From Bryobacterales bacterium (GTDB lineage Bacteria > Acidobacteriota > Terriglobia > Bryobacterales > Bryobacteraceae), in the NCBI GenBank assembly GCA_016789745.1, contig JAEUQF010000138.1, positions 1 to 51,522 on the forward strand: a DNA stretch of 51,522 nt. The letters are read 5' to 3'. The notes below the pieces were generated by a model that was given only the letters and a program-made list of their open reading frames with translations, was not told the DNA's origin and did not search any database. Position 1 is the first letter of the stretch, and each line of letters starts with the position of its first letter. Shown in pieces: positions 16,697 to 24,386 of this stretch. A program made the translations under genes and the position numbers.

Positions 16697-18850
16697 ATGC
16701 GAGTTCTGGGTTTCCTGCTTTGTGCGGCGGTTGCGTGGGCGGCAAACGGAGCCAAAAGTCCGGTGAATGCTGCGGATTTGTTGAAGATCCGGCGGGTTAC
16801 CGAAGTGCAGGTGGCGCGCGACGGTAGCTTCGCGGTGTATGGGGTGCAGTCGATTCGGGCGAGTGGAAAAAAAGAAGATCCACGCTATCGATACGAGACC
16901 AATCTTTACAGTATCAGCCTGTCAATTCAGCACGCCCCTCCCCGCCAGCTCACCTTCGGCAACCGCGCTGACCGTGCCCTCGCCCTCAGTCCCGACGGGA
17001 AGTGGCTTGCCTTCGAGCGCCCCGACGAAGAAACCAAACGAAGCCAGATCTGGCTCCTGCCCCTGGAAGGCGGCGAGGCCCAGCCGGTTACTTCGCTCGA
17101 GTTCGGCGCCGCGTCTCCGGTTTGGAAGCCAGACTCAAAGGAACTGCTGGTGCTGTCGCAGGTGCCGCTGTCCAGACTGGACGAAAAGCCTGCCTTCTCC
17201 CAGGACCGTCCGGCGCGGGACTGGTTTGACTTCGATCGCGCCAAGGCCGGCGCCGAGCCGCTGGACGCACGCCCGGACGGCGACCGTCGTGCCATCCGCA
17301 ACTGGCTGGAGCGGAACGCAGCCGAGGACAATCCGTCGGTGATCACCAGGCTGGCCTTTCAAAACGAGACGGGTCTTGATAAGGAGATGCGGCTGCCGCG
17401 CTGGTACAGCGTCACAGTGGACGGCAGCCGGGCGCCTCGCCTGGTGTCGCAATTGGCAGGCCCCTGCGCCTGGTCTCCGGATGGGGGCCGGATTGCCTGC
17501 GCCGGGGCGGCTTCCGCTAAGGATCACCCGGACCGCAACCGCCGTACAGCGATCTACGTCATGGACGCCGACGGCAGCAACCTCCGCCCGGTAGCGAACA
17601 AAGAGTCGGAAAGCTACACGGACCCGCACTTCACCGCCGATGGCCGTACCCTGATCCTGAAAGCGACCGCGACCGATGAACCCACCTACCGGCAAACCCA
17701 GTTGGTGCAATTGCAGTTGGCCAACCAGCGCTTCTCCACACTGGGCGAATGGGCCGGCTCGGTTGGGGATGCCGTCCTCGCCTCCGATGGATCCGTGTTG
17801 TTCACCTCGGCTTGGCACGGCGGCTTCCCACTCAAGCGATTCTCCGGCAATGCGGTGATGGACGTGGTGCCGTCGCCGCAGGGTGTCACCGCATTCGGAG
17901 AAGGCGGAGGGCGGGTGGTCTACGCCCGCACCGCTGTGGAGAACCCCAACGAGCTTTACCTGCGGGATAAGGACGGCGCCACACGCAAGTTGACCGATCT
18001 GAACGGGTGGGTGGATAGCAAGCAGCTTGCCTTGCCCAGGGAGCAGTGGATCACCCGCCCCGATGGGTTGAAGGTGCAGACCTGGGTGATGGATCCCATC
18101 GGCGCCGAACCTGGCCGGAAGTACCCCTGGGTGCTGGACATCCATGGCGGTCCGCATGCCATGTGGGGCCCTGGCGAACTCAGCATGTGGCACGAGTTTC
18201 AACTGCTGTGCGCCTGGGGGTATGGCGTGGTCTACTCGAATCCGCGCGGTTCCGGCGGCTACGGCTACGCCTTCCAGAAGGCGAACTACCGGAACTGGGG
18301 CGCCGGGCCTGCGGGCGATGTACTGGCGGCGCTGGATGAGGCCGTGAAGTCGAATCCGCTGGTAGATTCCGGCCGTTTGTTCATCACGGGCGGCTCCTAC
18401 GCCGGCTATCTGACCGCATGGATCATCGGCCATGACCACCGGTTCAAAGCCGCGGCGGCGCAGCGCGGCGTGTACGATTTGTCGACGTTCTTCGGCGAAG
18501 GAAACGCCTTCCGGCTGTTGGCCGGCGACTTCGGCGGCTGGCCCTATGAAGGCGAGATGCGGCGGCTGTTGGAAGCCGAAAGCCCGGCCACCTACGCGGC
18601 GCAGATCCGGACGCCGTTGCTGATTCTACACGGCAGCAGCGACATGCGCACCGGCGTGGTGCAGAGCGAGATGCTGTACCGCGCATTGAAGCAGCAGGGC
18701 AAACCGGTGGAGTATATCCGCTATCCGGGTGCCGGCCACGAACTGACGCGTTCGGGCGACCCGCGCCAGCGCATGGACCACGTGCTCCGGATCATCGAGT
18801 TTTTCGAACGCTACAGCGCCAATGCCGCGCCCGCGCCCGTGGAGCGCTAG
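16697..18850 (+). CDS. Secreted S9-family (prolyl oligopeptidase-like) peptidase
   Basis: A 717-residue serine peptidase of the DPP-IV/acylaminoacyl-peptidase type. A signal peptide (MRVLGFLLCAAVAWA) is followed by a beta-propeller (about 30-450; LALSPDGKWLAFERP, CAWSPDGGRIACAG) and an alpha/beta-hydrolase domain (about 460-717). The triad is visible: S567 in GGSYAG, D649 in GSSDMRTG and H681 in GAGHEL, with the oxyanion motif HGGPH upstream. It removes dipeptides or short peptides in the periplasm or outside. The frame is open back to 16640, but the ATG at 16697 gives the proper signal peptide. Its start is divergent from the propeller/Ig operon. Confidence 0.93.
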   Translation: MRVLGFLLCAAVAWAANGAKSPVNAADLLKIRRVTEVQVARDGSFAVYGVQSIRASGKKEDPRYRYETNLYSISLSIQHAPPRQLTFGNRADRALALSPDGKWLAFERPDEETKRSQIWLLPLEGGEAQPVTSLEFGAASPVWKPDSKELLVLSQVPLSRLDEKPAFSQDRPARDWFDFDRAKAGAEPLDARPDGDRRAIRNWLERNAAEDNPSVITRLAFQNETGLDKEMRLPRWYSVTVDGSRAPRLVSQLAGPCAWSPDGGRIACAGAASAKDHPDRNRRTAIYVMDADGSNLRPVANKESESYTDPHFTADGRTLILKATATDEPTYRQTQLVQLQLANQRFSTLGEWAGSVGDAVLASDGSVLFTSAWHGGFPLKRFSGNAVMDVVPSPQGVTAFGEGGGRVVYARTAVENPNELYLRDKDGATRKLTDLNGWVDSKQLALPREQWITRPDGLKVQTWVMDPIGAEPGRKYPWVLDIHGGPHAMWGPGELSMWHEFQLLCAWGYGVVYSNPRGSGGYGYAFQKANYRNWGAGPAGDVLAALDEAVKSNPLVDSGRLFITGGSYAGYLTAWIIGHDHRFKAAAAQRGVYDLSTFFGEGNAFRLLAGDFGGWPYEGEMRRLLEAESPATYAAQIRTPLLILHGSSDMRTGVVQSEMLYRALKQQGKPVEYIRYPGAGHELTRSGDPRQRMDHVLRIIEFFERYSANAAPAPVER

Positions 18851-18853
18851 CCG

Positions 18854-19306
18854 TTACAGGCGGTAGCGAAGCAGCAGGATGCCGCCTTCCCCTTCGCTCG
18901 CTGCAAAGCCCATGTCCTGATAGAGCTGGATGGCCGTCCGCATTACCGGCATCGTATCCCCGATCAGTTCCTGGTAACCAGCCAGGCGCGCCTCGCTGAT
19001 GAGCCGTTCCATAAGGATGCGGCCAAGCTGGCGGCCGCGGGCGGCGGGCGTGACGTAGAGTCGCTTGCCCTCGCAGCGGCGGTCGTCGACGCGGCGATAG
19101 GCGCCGCAACCGGCGGGGTCGCCATCGAGCGATGCCAACAGCAGACAGCCGCCAGGGCGGGCGTAGGCGCCCGGCAGCGACTCCAGCTCCTGGGCAAAGT
19201 TCTGGAAGCAAGGTGTAAAGCCGAAGCTAGTCCAATACTGCTGGAGCAGGGCGCGGACGGCGTCGAGGTCGGCGGGCGAGTCGGCTTCGCGAAGCAGCAG
19301 ATTCAC
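18854..19306 (-). CDS. GNAT-family N-acetyltransferase
   Basis: A 150-residue single-domain GNAT protein that transfers acetyl from acetyl-CoA to an unknown amine. The acetyl-CoA motif is clear: LYVTPAARGRQLGRILMERL (R/Q-x-x-G-x-G/A type). It is followed by the Tyr/Phe-containing helix IQLYQDMGFAASEGE typical of motif B. The start is GTG at 19306 and the stop lies 3 bases from that of the convergent S9 peptidase. An HDOD gene ends 33 bases upstream on the same strand. Confidence 0.9.
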   Translation of the reverse strand: MNLLLREADSPADLDAVRALLQQYWTSFGFTPCFQNFAQELESLPGAYARPGGCLLLASLDGDPAGCGAYRRVDDRRCEGKRLYVTPAARGRQLGRILMERLISEARLAGYQELIGDTMPVMRTAIQLYQDMGFAASEGEGGILLLRYRL

Positions 19307-19339
19307 CCTACCAGGATCGCGAATCGGGCGGCGCTTCGC

Positions 19340-20200
19340 TTAGAAGAACGCGCGCAACGCGTCGAACTCCGCCTTGTACTCGAACAGGATGCGCTCGGCT
19401 TCGTCCTCCAGACCGAGCGTGCACAGCATGCGATCTGGCGTGCCCTCTGCCCGGCAGTTGCAGGATGGGATGGACACCTCCAACGAGTGCACCACCTGGT
19501 GGGCCATGAACAGTAGCCCGCCGAGGGTGAGCGGCGGCTCCGGCGTGAGATGCTGCGATCCAACCGCGCGCTGGATCTCCACGGGCAGTTTCCACTCCGC
19601 CAGCGCGTGCGTACACAGTTCGGCGTGGGTGCAGCCAAGAACGTGCAACTCGGCGTCCTCCATCGACAGGGTGGGGGTTTCCTGGTAGAGTCGAAGGATA
19701 CCGTCGTACTCAATCGGGGTGCCGATGGCGATCATCATCTTGCCCATGCCGTGCAATAGCCCGGCAGTGAAGGCGCCTTCCGGATAACCCACCCGCAGGC
19801 GTTGCGCCAGAAGATCGCACATCACGGCAACCGCCACCGCATGCAGATTGAAGGCTGCCTGCGACCAGTTCTTCGGCGTTTTGGTCTGCTTCCACATCCG
19901 GGAGACCGACAGGCTGAGGGCGACATTCCGCAGCTTGTTGATCCCAAGAATGGATACCGCGTGTCGTACCGAGTTGATAGTTCCGCTGCGGGCGTAGAGC
20001 GCCGAATTGACCAGTTTCAGAACGTGACTGGCCAGCACGGCATCCTTTTCAATGACGCCCGAGAGTTCCCCGAAATAGACATCTTCGTTGGCCAGTGTGG
20101 CCAGCAGTTTGCTAAGCGTGGGCGAGAACGGCGGCAATTGGTTCAGCGCGTTCATCGCCTTGGAGCGTGGAGGCAGAAGAGTGGCGGTCAGCGTGCTCAC
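19340..20200 (-). CDS. HDOD-domain signalling protein
   Basis: A 286-residue protein with an HDOD domain, a degenerate relative of HD phosphohydrolases thought to work as a scaffold in signalling. Typical segments are LPPFSPTLSKLLATLANED, VIEKDAVLASHVLKLVNSALY, INSVRHAVSILGINKLRNVALSLSV (in part) and the late AGLLHGMGKMMIA, where HD enzymes have the metal-binding His-Asp (here HG). I chose the GTG at 20200 because AAGGGG lies just upstream; an ATG at 20155 that starts just before the domain is an alternative. It is divergent from truB. Its output partner is unknown. Confidence 0.85.
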   Translation of the reverse strand: MSTLTATLLPPRSKAMNALNQLPPFSPTLSKLLATLANEDVYFGELSGVIEKDAVLASHVLKLVNSALYARSGTINSVRHAVSILGINKLRNVALSLSVSRMWKQTKTPKNWSQAAFNLHAVAVAVMCDLLAQRLRVGYPEGAFTAGLLHGMGKMMIAIGTPIEYDGILRLYQETPTLSMEDAELHVLGCTHAELCTHALAEWKLPVEIQRAVGSQHLTPEPPLTLGGLLFMAHQVVHSLEVSIPSCNCRAEGTPDRMLCTLGLEDEAERILFEYKAEFDALRAFF

Positions 20201-20271
20201 ATACCCCTTATCGGACCCCAGGGTGCGGCACGATAATAGAATCCGAATCGAAAGTAGAACTTGTTCCTGCA

Positions 20272-21153
20272 ATGGATGGTGTTTTTGTCGTTAACAAGGC
20301 CGAAGGCTGGACCTCCCACGACGTGGTGGGTAAGATGCGCCGCATCACCGGAATCAAACGCATTGGCCACCTTGGCACGCTGGATCCCTTGGCCACCGGC
20401 GTACTCCCCCTGGTGATCGGCCGCGCCACGCGCCTGGCGCAGTTCCACGTCCGCGCCGACAAGGTCTATACCGCGCGAATCCGCTTCGGCTTCGCCACTA
20501 CCACCTATGACCGGCAGGGTGAGCCCACCTCGCCCGCCGTCGACTTCTCCGTTACCCGTGAACAGCTAGATCCGCTTCTCGACCGCTTCCGCGGCACCTT
20601 CGACCAGGTCCCTCCCGCCGTGTCCGCCAAGAAGATCGACGGCGTACCAGCCTACAAACTGGCGCGCCGCAACATCGCCGTCGAACTCAAGCCGGTGGAG
20701 GTGACTATATACGCCCTCGACCTGCTCTCCTGTGATGGAGCCGAAATCGAAATCCGGGTGCATTGCTCCGGCGGCACCTACGTCCGCAGCCTCGCCCACG
20801 ACCTGGGACAAATCCTCGGCTGTGGAGCGCACTTGACCGCGCTGCGACGCGAAGCTAGCGGCGAGTTCCAACTGGAACAGGCACGCACCATCCCCGAGTA
20901 CGAAGATCTGGCCAGGGACGGTCGCCTCGGCGAAGCGCTGATTCCCGCCGCGCAGCTACTGCCGGAATTCCCCAGCGAATGCGTCGACTCCATCACCATG
21001 GCCCAGATCCGCCAGGGCCGCGACTTCCGCGTCTCGCCCTTCCGCATCCAACGCGGAAGCCGCTTCGTGAAGGCACTGAGCCCCGATGGCGACCTGCTGG
21101 CCATCGGCGAAGTGAAGTTGCCGAATCTATACCACCCGATTCTGGTATTCTGA
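20272..21153 (+). CDS. truB: tRNA pseudouridine(55) synthase TruB
   Basis: A 293-residue enzyme that converts U55 of the tRNA T-loop to pseudouridine. The start at ATG 20272 gives the usual N-terminus (MDGVFVVNKAEGWTSHDVV). The catalytic motif GHLGTLDPLATGVLP is complete with D38. PPAVSAKKIDGVPAYKLAR and VHCSGGTYVRSLAHDLG are also typical of TruB. The C-terminal part (DFRVSPFRIQ onward) fits the short PUA-like end. The gene stands alone here, not in the frequent rbfA-truB-rpsO arrangement. The frame is open further upstream to 20167, but that part runs into the divergent promoter region. Confidence 0.95.
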   Translation: MDGVFVVNKAEGWTSHDVVGKMRRITGIKRIGHLGTLDPLATGVLPLVIGRATRLAQFHVRADKVYTARIRFGFATTTYDRQGEPTSPAVDFSVTREQLDPLLDRFRGTFDQVPPAVSAKKIDGVPAYKLARRNIAVELKPVEVTIYALDLLSCDGAEIEIRVHCSGGTYVRSLAHDLGQILGCGAHLTALRREASGEFQLEQARTIPEYEDLARDGRLGEALIPAAQLLPEFPSECVDSITMAQIRQGRDFRVSPFRIQRGSRFVKALSPDGDLLAIGEVKLPNLYHPILVF

Positions 21154-21290
21154 GCCTGTAAACAACGAACACCGTTCACAGTAAGGCAAGCTTCAATATT
21201 CCTGCCAAACCAGCAGCCCCGACCGCAAATTTCTCCGCAGCCGGTACAAATTAATGGGGCGGAAGTCGCGGAATTTTACGCTCTACATGA

Positions 21291-21314
21291 TATACAACGC
21301 CTGTCGAAACAGGC
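21291..21314 (+). promoter_or_regulatory. -10-like box and perfect hairpin before the ECF sigma gene
   Basis: TATACA at 21291-21296 is followed at once by GCCTGT-CGAA-ACAGGC (21299-21314), a perfect 6-bp stem with a CGAA tetraloop, then TTGGTTGTTT and the ATG at 21328. It could be a leader hairpin or attenuator, or a dyad operator over the transcription start. The remaining upstream gap (21154-21290) is AT-richer than its surroundings and holds GAAC-ACC-GTTC, but no gene. Confidence 0.5.
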
Positions 21315-21327
21315 TTGGTTGTTTACC

Positions 21328-21969
21328 ATGTCTCTCCCTAGCGCTCTTGAATCGGACCATGCGATCGGTCATCTGTTCTGCTGCTGTCTTGCGGATCCCA
21401 ATTCCGCCGAGTATTCCGACGAATTCTACCAGCGCAGCCGTCCCCTGTTTGCCACCATTGCCCGGCGCGTAGCCCGGCCCTTTGGGGGCAGCCCGGCGGA
21501 CGATATCGAAGACCAGGTGCAGGAGGTCGGACTGCGGTTGACCATGTGCGCGCCGACCATTGCGCGGCGGCGATTTGCCGAACCGGCGGCGGCGCAGGCC
21601 TACGTCTCCACCGTCGCCCTGAATCTGTTTCGCGACACCTGGAAAGGGCGCCTGGCACGGAAGCGCGCCGCCAAGTTGATGCCCCTGCGGGAGGCGGACG
21701 GTCAGGCGGTGACCGGCGAGGTGGCCGGCATCGAGTACCGCATCCTGGTGAATCAACTGGCGGAGCGCTTCGGCTCGGCGCGCGACCGGCGGGTCTTTTT
21801 GCTCCATTACCTGTGTGGCTGCACGGCGGCGGAAATCGCCACGTTGCCCGGAATCGGCCTGCGTCCCAAAGGAGTGGAGACCTTGCTGGCAAGGCTCGCC
21901 GCTGAATCCAGGCGGTATGTCCAGGAGCCGGCCGCCGTCCGGCGTCGTACCGGCGGATACCAGGCGTAA
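21328..21969 (+). CDS. ECF-type RNA polymerase sigma factor
   Basis: A 213-residue sigma-70-like protein of the extracytoplasmic-function class. Region 2 is at about 35-110 (LFATIARRVARPFG, DDIEDQVQEVGLRL, AYVSTVALNLFRDTWKGR) and region 4 at about 145-195 (RRVFLLHYLCGCTAAEIATLPGI, RPKGVETLLARLAAE). Region 2 is rather divergent. The ATG at 21328 is used; a TTG three codons earlier is possible. No anti-sigma factor with membrane segments is adjacent; the next gene, 23 bases downstream, is an unknown soluble protein. The signal it responds to cannot be read from the sequence. Confidence 0.8.
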   Translation: MSLPSALESDHAIGHLFCCCLADPNSAEYSDEFYQRSRPLFATIARRVARPFGGSPADDIEDQVQEVGLRLTMCAPTIARRRFAEPAAAQAYVSTVALNLFRDTWKGRLARKRAAKLMPLREADGQAVTGEVAGIEYRILVNQLAERFGSARDRRVFLLHYLCGCTAAEIATLPGIGLRPKGVETLLARLAAESRRYVQEPAAVRRRTGGYQA

Positions 21970-21992
21970 AGGAAGGCAACTCCCCGATCCAC

Positions 21993-22526
21993 ATGGGCGG
22001 CCAACTTCACATCCTGTTCCACGGCTTGACCGTGTTCGTCGATCGCGGCCGCTACCTGGAGGCGTGTTTGGTCCAACCGGCGTCACGAAACGGCCTCGCC
22101 GATGAGAGCTTTCACGCCGTGCTGTTGACCGAACGTTCCACCGTCGTTCCCATGCAGGGAAACATGGAACTGATACTGGACCGCGTGGTGACGCCGCGTT
22201 ACCCGACCCTGCGCGGGGCCGAGCAATTCCTGCTGGACGCCGCTGTTTTCGACAGCCAGGAGCGCGAGGTGGATGGCCGCATCCTGCTGCCGCTTCCCAA
22301 TGTGATTGCCTCGGCTCACTACCAATTCCATGGACGTCCGATTGTCATGCCCACCAGCGTCACCCCGCCGCCTGTGCAGCCCTCGCTGGCACACATCCTC
22401 ATCTACCAGGGCGTCGAGCGCGCCGAATTGCGCCGCGCCGGCCGCCGCATGTGGGAAATGCCGTCTCGCGTTGTTCCCGGCGTACGCACCGATCAATATA
22501 TAGGACCAGTCTTCCCGCCGAACTGA
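21993..22526 (+). CDS. Unknown soluble protein next to ECF sigma factor
   Basis: A 177-residue protein I do not recognise. It has no signal peptide or membrane segment. The first half looks beta-rich (LHILFHGLTVFVDRG, FHAVLLTERSTVVPMQG), and there is a Pro-rich stretch (TSVTPPPVQPSLAH) about two thirds along. It starts at an ATG 23 bases after the sigma gene, without a well-placed Shine-Dalgarno sequence (AAGGAAGG lies about 17 bases upstream), so translation may depend on the preceding gene. It could be a regulator of the sigma factor or an unrelated enzyme; the sequence does not decide. Confidence 0.75.
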   Translation: MGGQLHILFHGLTVFVDRGRYLEACLVQPASRNGLADESFHAVLLTERSTVVPMQGNMELILDRVVTPRYPTLRGAEQFLLDAAVFDSQEREVDGRILLPLPNVIASAHYQFHGRPIVMPTSVTPPPVQPSLAHILIYQGVERAELRRAGRRMWEMPSRVVPGVRTDQYIGPVFPPN

Positions 22527-22548
22527 GCGCGCCCAGCCGCGTCCCGGC

Positions 22549-22554
22549 TAGACT
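22549..22554 (+). promoter_or_regulatory. Candidate -10 box for the permease
   Basis: TAGACT ends 7 bases before the ATG at 22562 and no Shine-Dalgarno sequence is present between them. This is consistent with a leaderless start. Confidence 0.45.
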
Positions 22555-22561
22555 ATAGCCC

Positions 22562-23860
22562 ATGAATGGAAAGCTGCTGCGCCTGCTGGGTGTCAGCTTT
22601 GGCGCGGCAGTGGTGGTGGGTACCAGCCTGGGAATCGGTATCCTCCGGACGCCCAACGAAGTGGCGGCGCGGTTGCCTGATCCTTGGCTGATCGTGGGCG
22701 CGTGGCTGGCAGGCGGCCTGTTTTCGTTCCTGGGCGTGGTGTCGGTGGCGGAGTTGGGCGTTGCGCTGCCGTACGCCGGCGGCTTCTATGTCTACGTGCG
22801 GCGCGCCTTTGGCGATAGCGCCGCCTTCGCCATGGGCTGCTGTGACTGGCTGGGACAGGCGGCGGCCGCCGCGCTCGGCATCCTTACCATCACGGAATAC
22901 GCTCCGCAGCTGTGGCATGGGGCAGGCGCGGCACCGCGCGCGTTGGGATTGGCCGTCGTGCTGGTCTATACGGCCCTGCTCACCGGCGGCACCCGGTTGA
23001 GCGCCCGCGCCCAGGAATTGACCAGCTTCGCCAAGGCGCTCGCTTTCGGGGTTTTGATTGCCGCCTGTCTGCTCACGTCGCAGGAACGTCCGCAGACGCC
23101 GCCGCTCACGTCGCTTCCCGGCCTACCGGCTCTGGTGCTGGTAGCGCAGGCCGTCATTTATACCTACGATGGCTGGTACTCGGCCATCTACTTTACAGAA
23201 GAGGATGTCGCGCCGGAGCGGAACCTGCTGCGGTCGATGTTGTGGGGCGTAGCGCTGGTCACCCTCATCTACGTGTTGATGAATGTGGCACTGCTGGCCA
23301 TTCTGCCGGTGGGCGAAATTGCCGCCTCCACGCTGCCCGCCGCCGATGCCGCGCGACGCGTGTTTGGCGCCCCGGCCGGCGGAGTGATCGCGACGCTGGC
23401 CATCCTCTCGGCCCTGGGGCTCTACAGCGGCGCGCTCCTGCTCTGCTGTCGCATCCTGTTCGCGCTCAGTCGCGATGGCGCGCTGTTCCCCATTCTGGCG
23501 GAGGTGGCTGCCAACGGCCAGCCTGTACCCGCACTGTGGATGAGCGCCGCCGCGGTGGCGGCCATGGTCGCCACCGGCACCACGCCGCAGTTGCTGGCTC
23601 TGGCAGGGTTCTACTACGTGCTGAACTACGCGTCCGCCTATATCTGCCTGTTCCGTTTGCGTTGGACGGAGCCGGGACTGGCCCGGCCGTACCGCGCGTG
23701 GGGTTATCCGTATACGACCGGCCTGACCCTGCTGGTAAGCATTGCGTTCCTGGGCGGCGCCATCTGGACCGATACCGCCAACAGCGCCGCCGCCATCACA
23801 CTCCTGGTCTTGGCCATGGCCCTGCGTTCCGGAGCCCGCCGGATGGGCTGGACACGCTAG
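22562..23860 (+). CDS. APC-superfamily amino acid permease
   Basis: A 432-residue inner-membrane transporter with about twelve hydrophobic segments. The N-terminal signature GAAVVVGTSLGIGILRTPNEVA is the APC substrate-binding unwound helix (G-x-G-I). It is followed by VSVAELGVALPYAGGFYVYVRRAFG, typical of amino acid permeases, and by TYDGWYSAIYFTEE and GALLLCCRILFALSRDGALF further on. It probably imports or exchanges amino acids or related amines by a cation-coupled mechanism; the exact substrate is unknown. It begins 35 bases after the unknown gene but has its own -10-like box. Confidence 0.93.
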   Translation: MNGKLLRLLGVSFGAAVVVGTSLGIGILRTPNEVAARLPDPWLIVGAWLAGGLFSFLGVVSVAELGVALPYAGGFYVYVRRAFGDSAAFAMGCCDWLGQAAAAALGILTITEYAPQLWHGAGAAPRALGLAVVLVYTALLTGGTRLSARAQELTSFAKALAFGVLIAACLLTSQERPQTPPLTSLPGLPALVLVAQAVIYTYDGWYSAIYFTEEDVAPERNLLRSMLWGVALVTLIYVLMNVALLAILPVGEIAASTLPAADAARRVFGAPAGGVIATLAILSALGLYSGALLLCCRILFALSRDGALFPILAEVAANGQPVPALWMSAAAVAAMVATGTTPQLLALAGFYYVLNYASAYICLFRLRWTEPGLARPYRAWGYPYTTGLTLLVSIAFLGGAIWTDTANSAAAITLLVLAMALRSGARRMGWTR

Positions 23861-23861
23861 G

Positions 23862-24323
23862 CTAAACCACCAGGGCTTCTTCGCGCCGGATCAGGCCCGA
23901 AATCTCCCGCGTGCGGGTCTGGTCCAATGGCTGCCGCAGGCGCGGGAACTCCACCTTTTCTTCTTCGGGGATGTGCTTAACAATGATGATTTCGGTGCAC
24001 CTTGATGTCACCGTGCTCTTCGTACAGTTGCCGGGCCTGCTCACGGGCGCCGGCGCGCGCCTGCGGCATGGGATAGACGGAGTCCCCCTCCGCCATGGCG
24101 TGTTTACCCAGCGTGCGTTTCAACCGCAGGAAGAGCCGGGCGCGCGTCGCGTGGTTGCCCGTTGGACAGGCTTCCATCTCTCGCACAAGCCCTGCCGCAT
24201 TCGCGCCCCGCAGAGCCCACTGTCGGACGCCAGCAATGGCGGCAACAGCTTGCTGCCGGTAATACCGGCCACCAGCCCCGCCGCAATCGCCGCCCAATCG
24301 CGTGAACAAAGGGGGTTATTCAT
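23862..24323 (-). pseudogene. Decayed hemerythrin (HHE-domain) gene with two frameshifts
   Basis: The pieces of a hemerythrin-like protein lie in order but in different frames. Frame 1 starts at ATG 24323 behind a perfect AGGAGGTG and reads NPLCSRDWAAIAAG and GSKLLPPLLAS. Frame 2 (about 24000-24210) reads NHATRARLFLRLKRTLGKHA, MAEGDSVYP and LYEEHGDIKVH. The first frame then returns with VKHIPEEEKVEFPRLRQPLD and ends in REEALVV. Stretches expected around the first metal-ligand His, and between LYEEH and KHI, appear to be missing, so short deletions accompany the shifts. An intact relative would bind a di-iron centre for oxygen or nitric oxide. Sequencing error is the alternative but would have to hit twice. 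Confidence 0.75.
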
Positions 24324-24386
24324 GAAATCCACCTCCTGGCCGCAGAGCAGGGCTTAGCGAAAAGCGTTTCAGCCTCCGGTTGCGAT

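Noticed and set aside
17135..18439. 434-codon minus-strand open frame
   Set aside because: It is antisense to the S9 peptidase, which has an intact catalytic triad.
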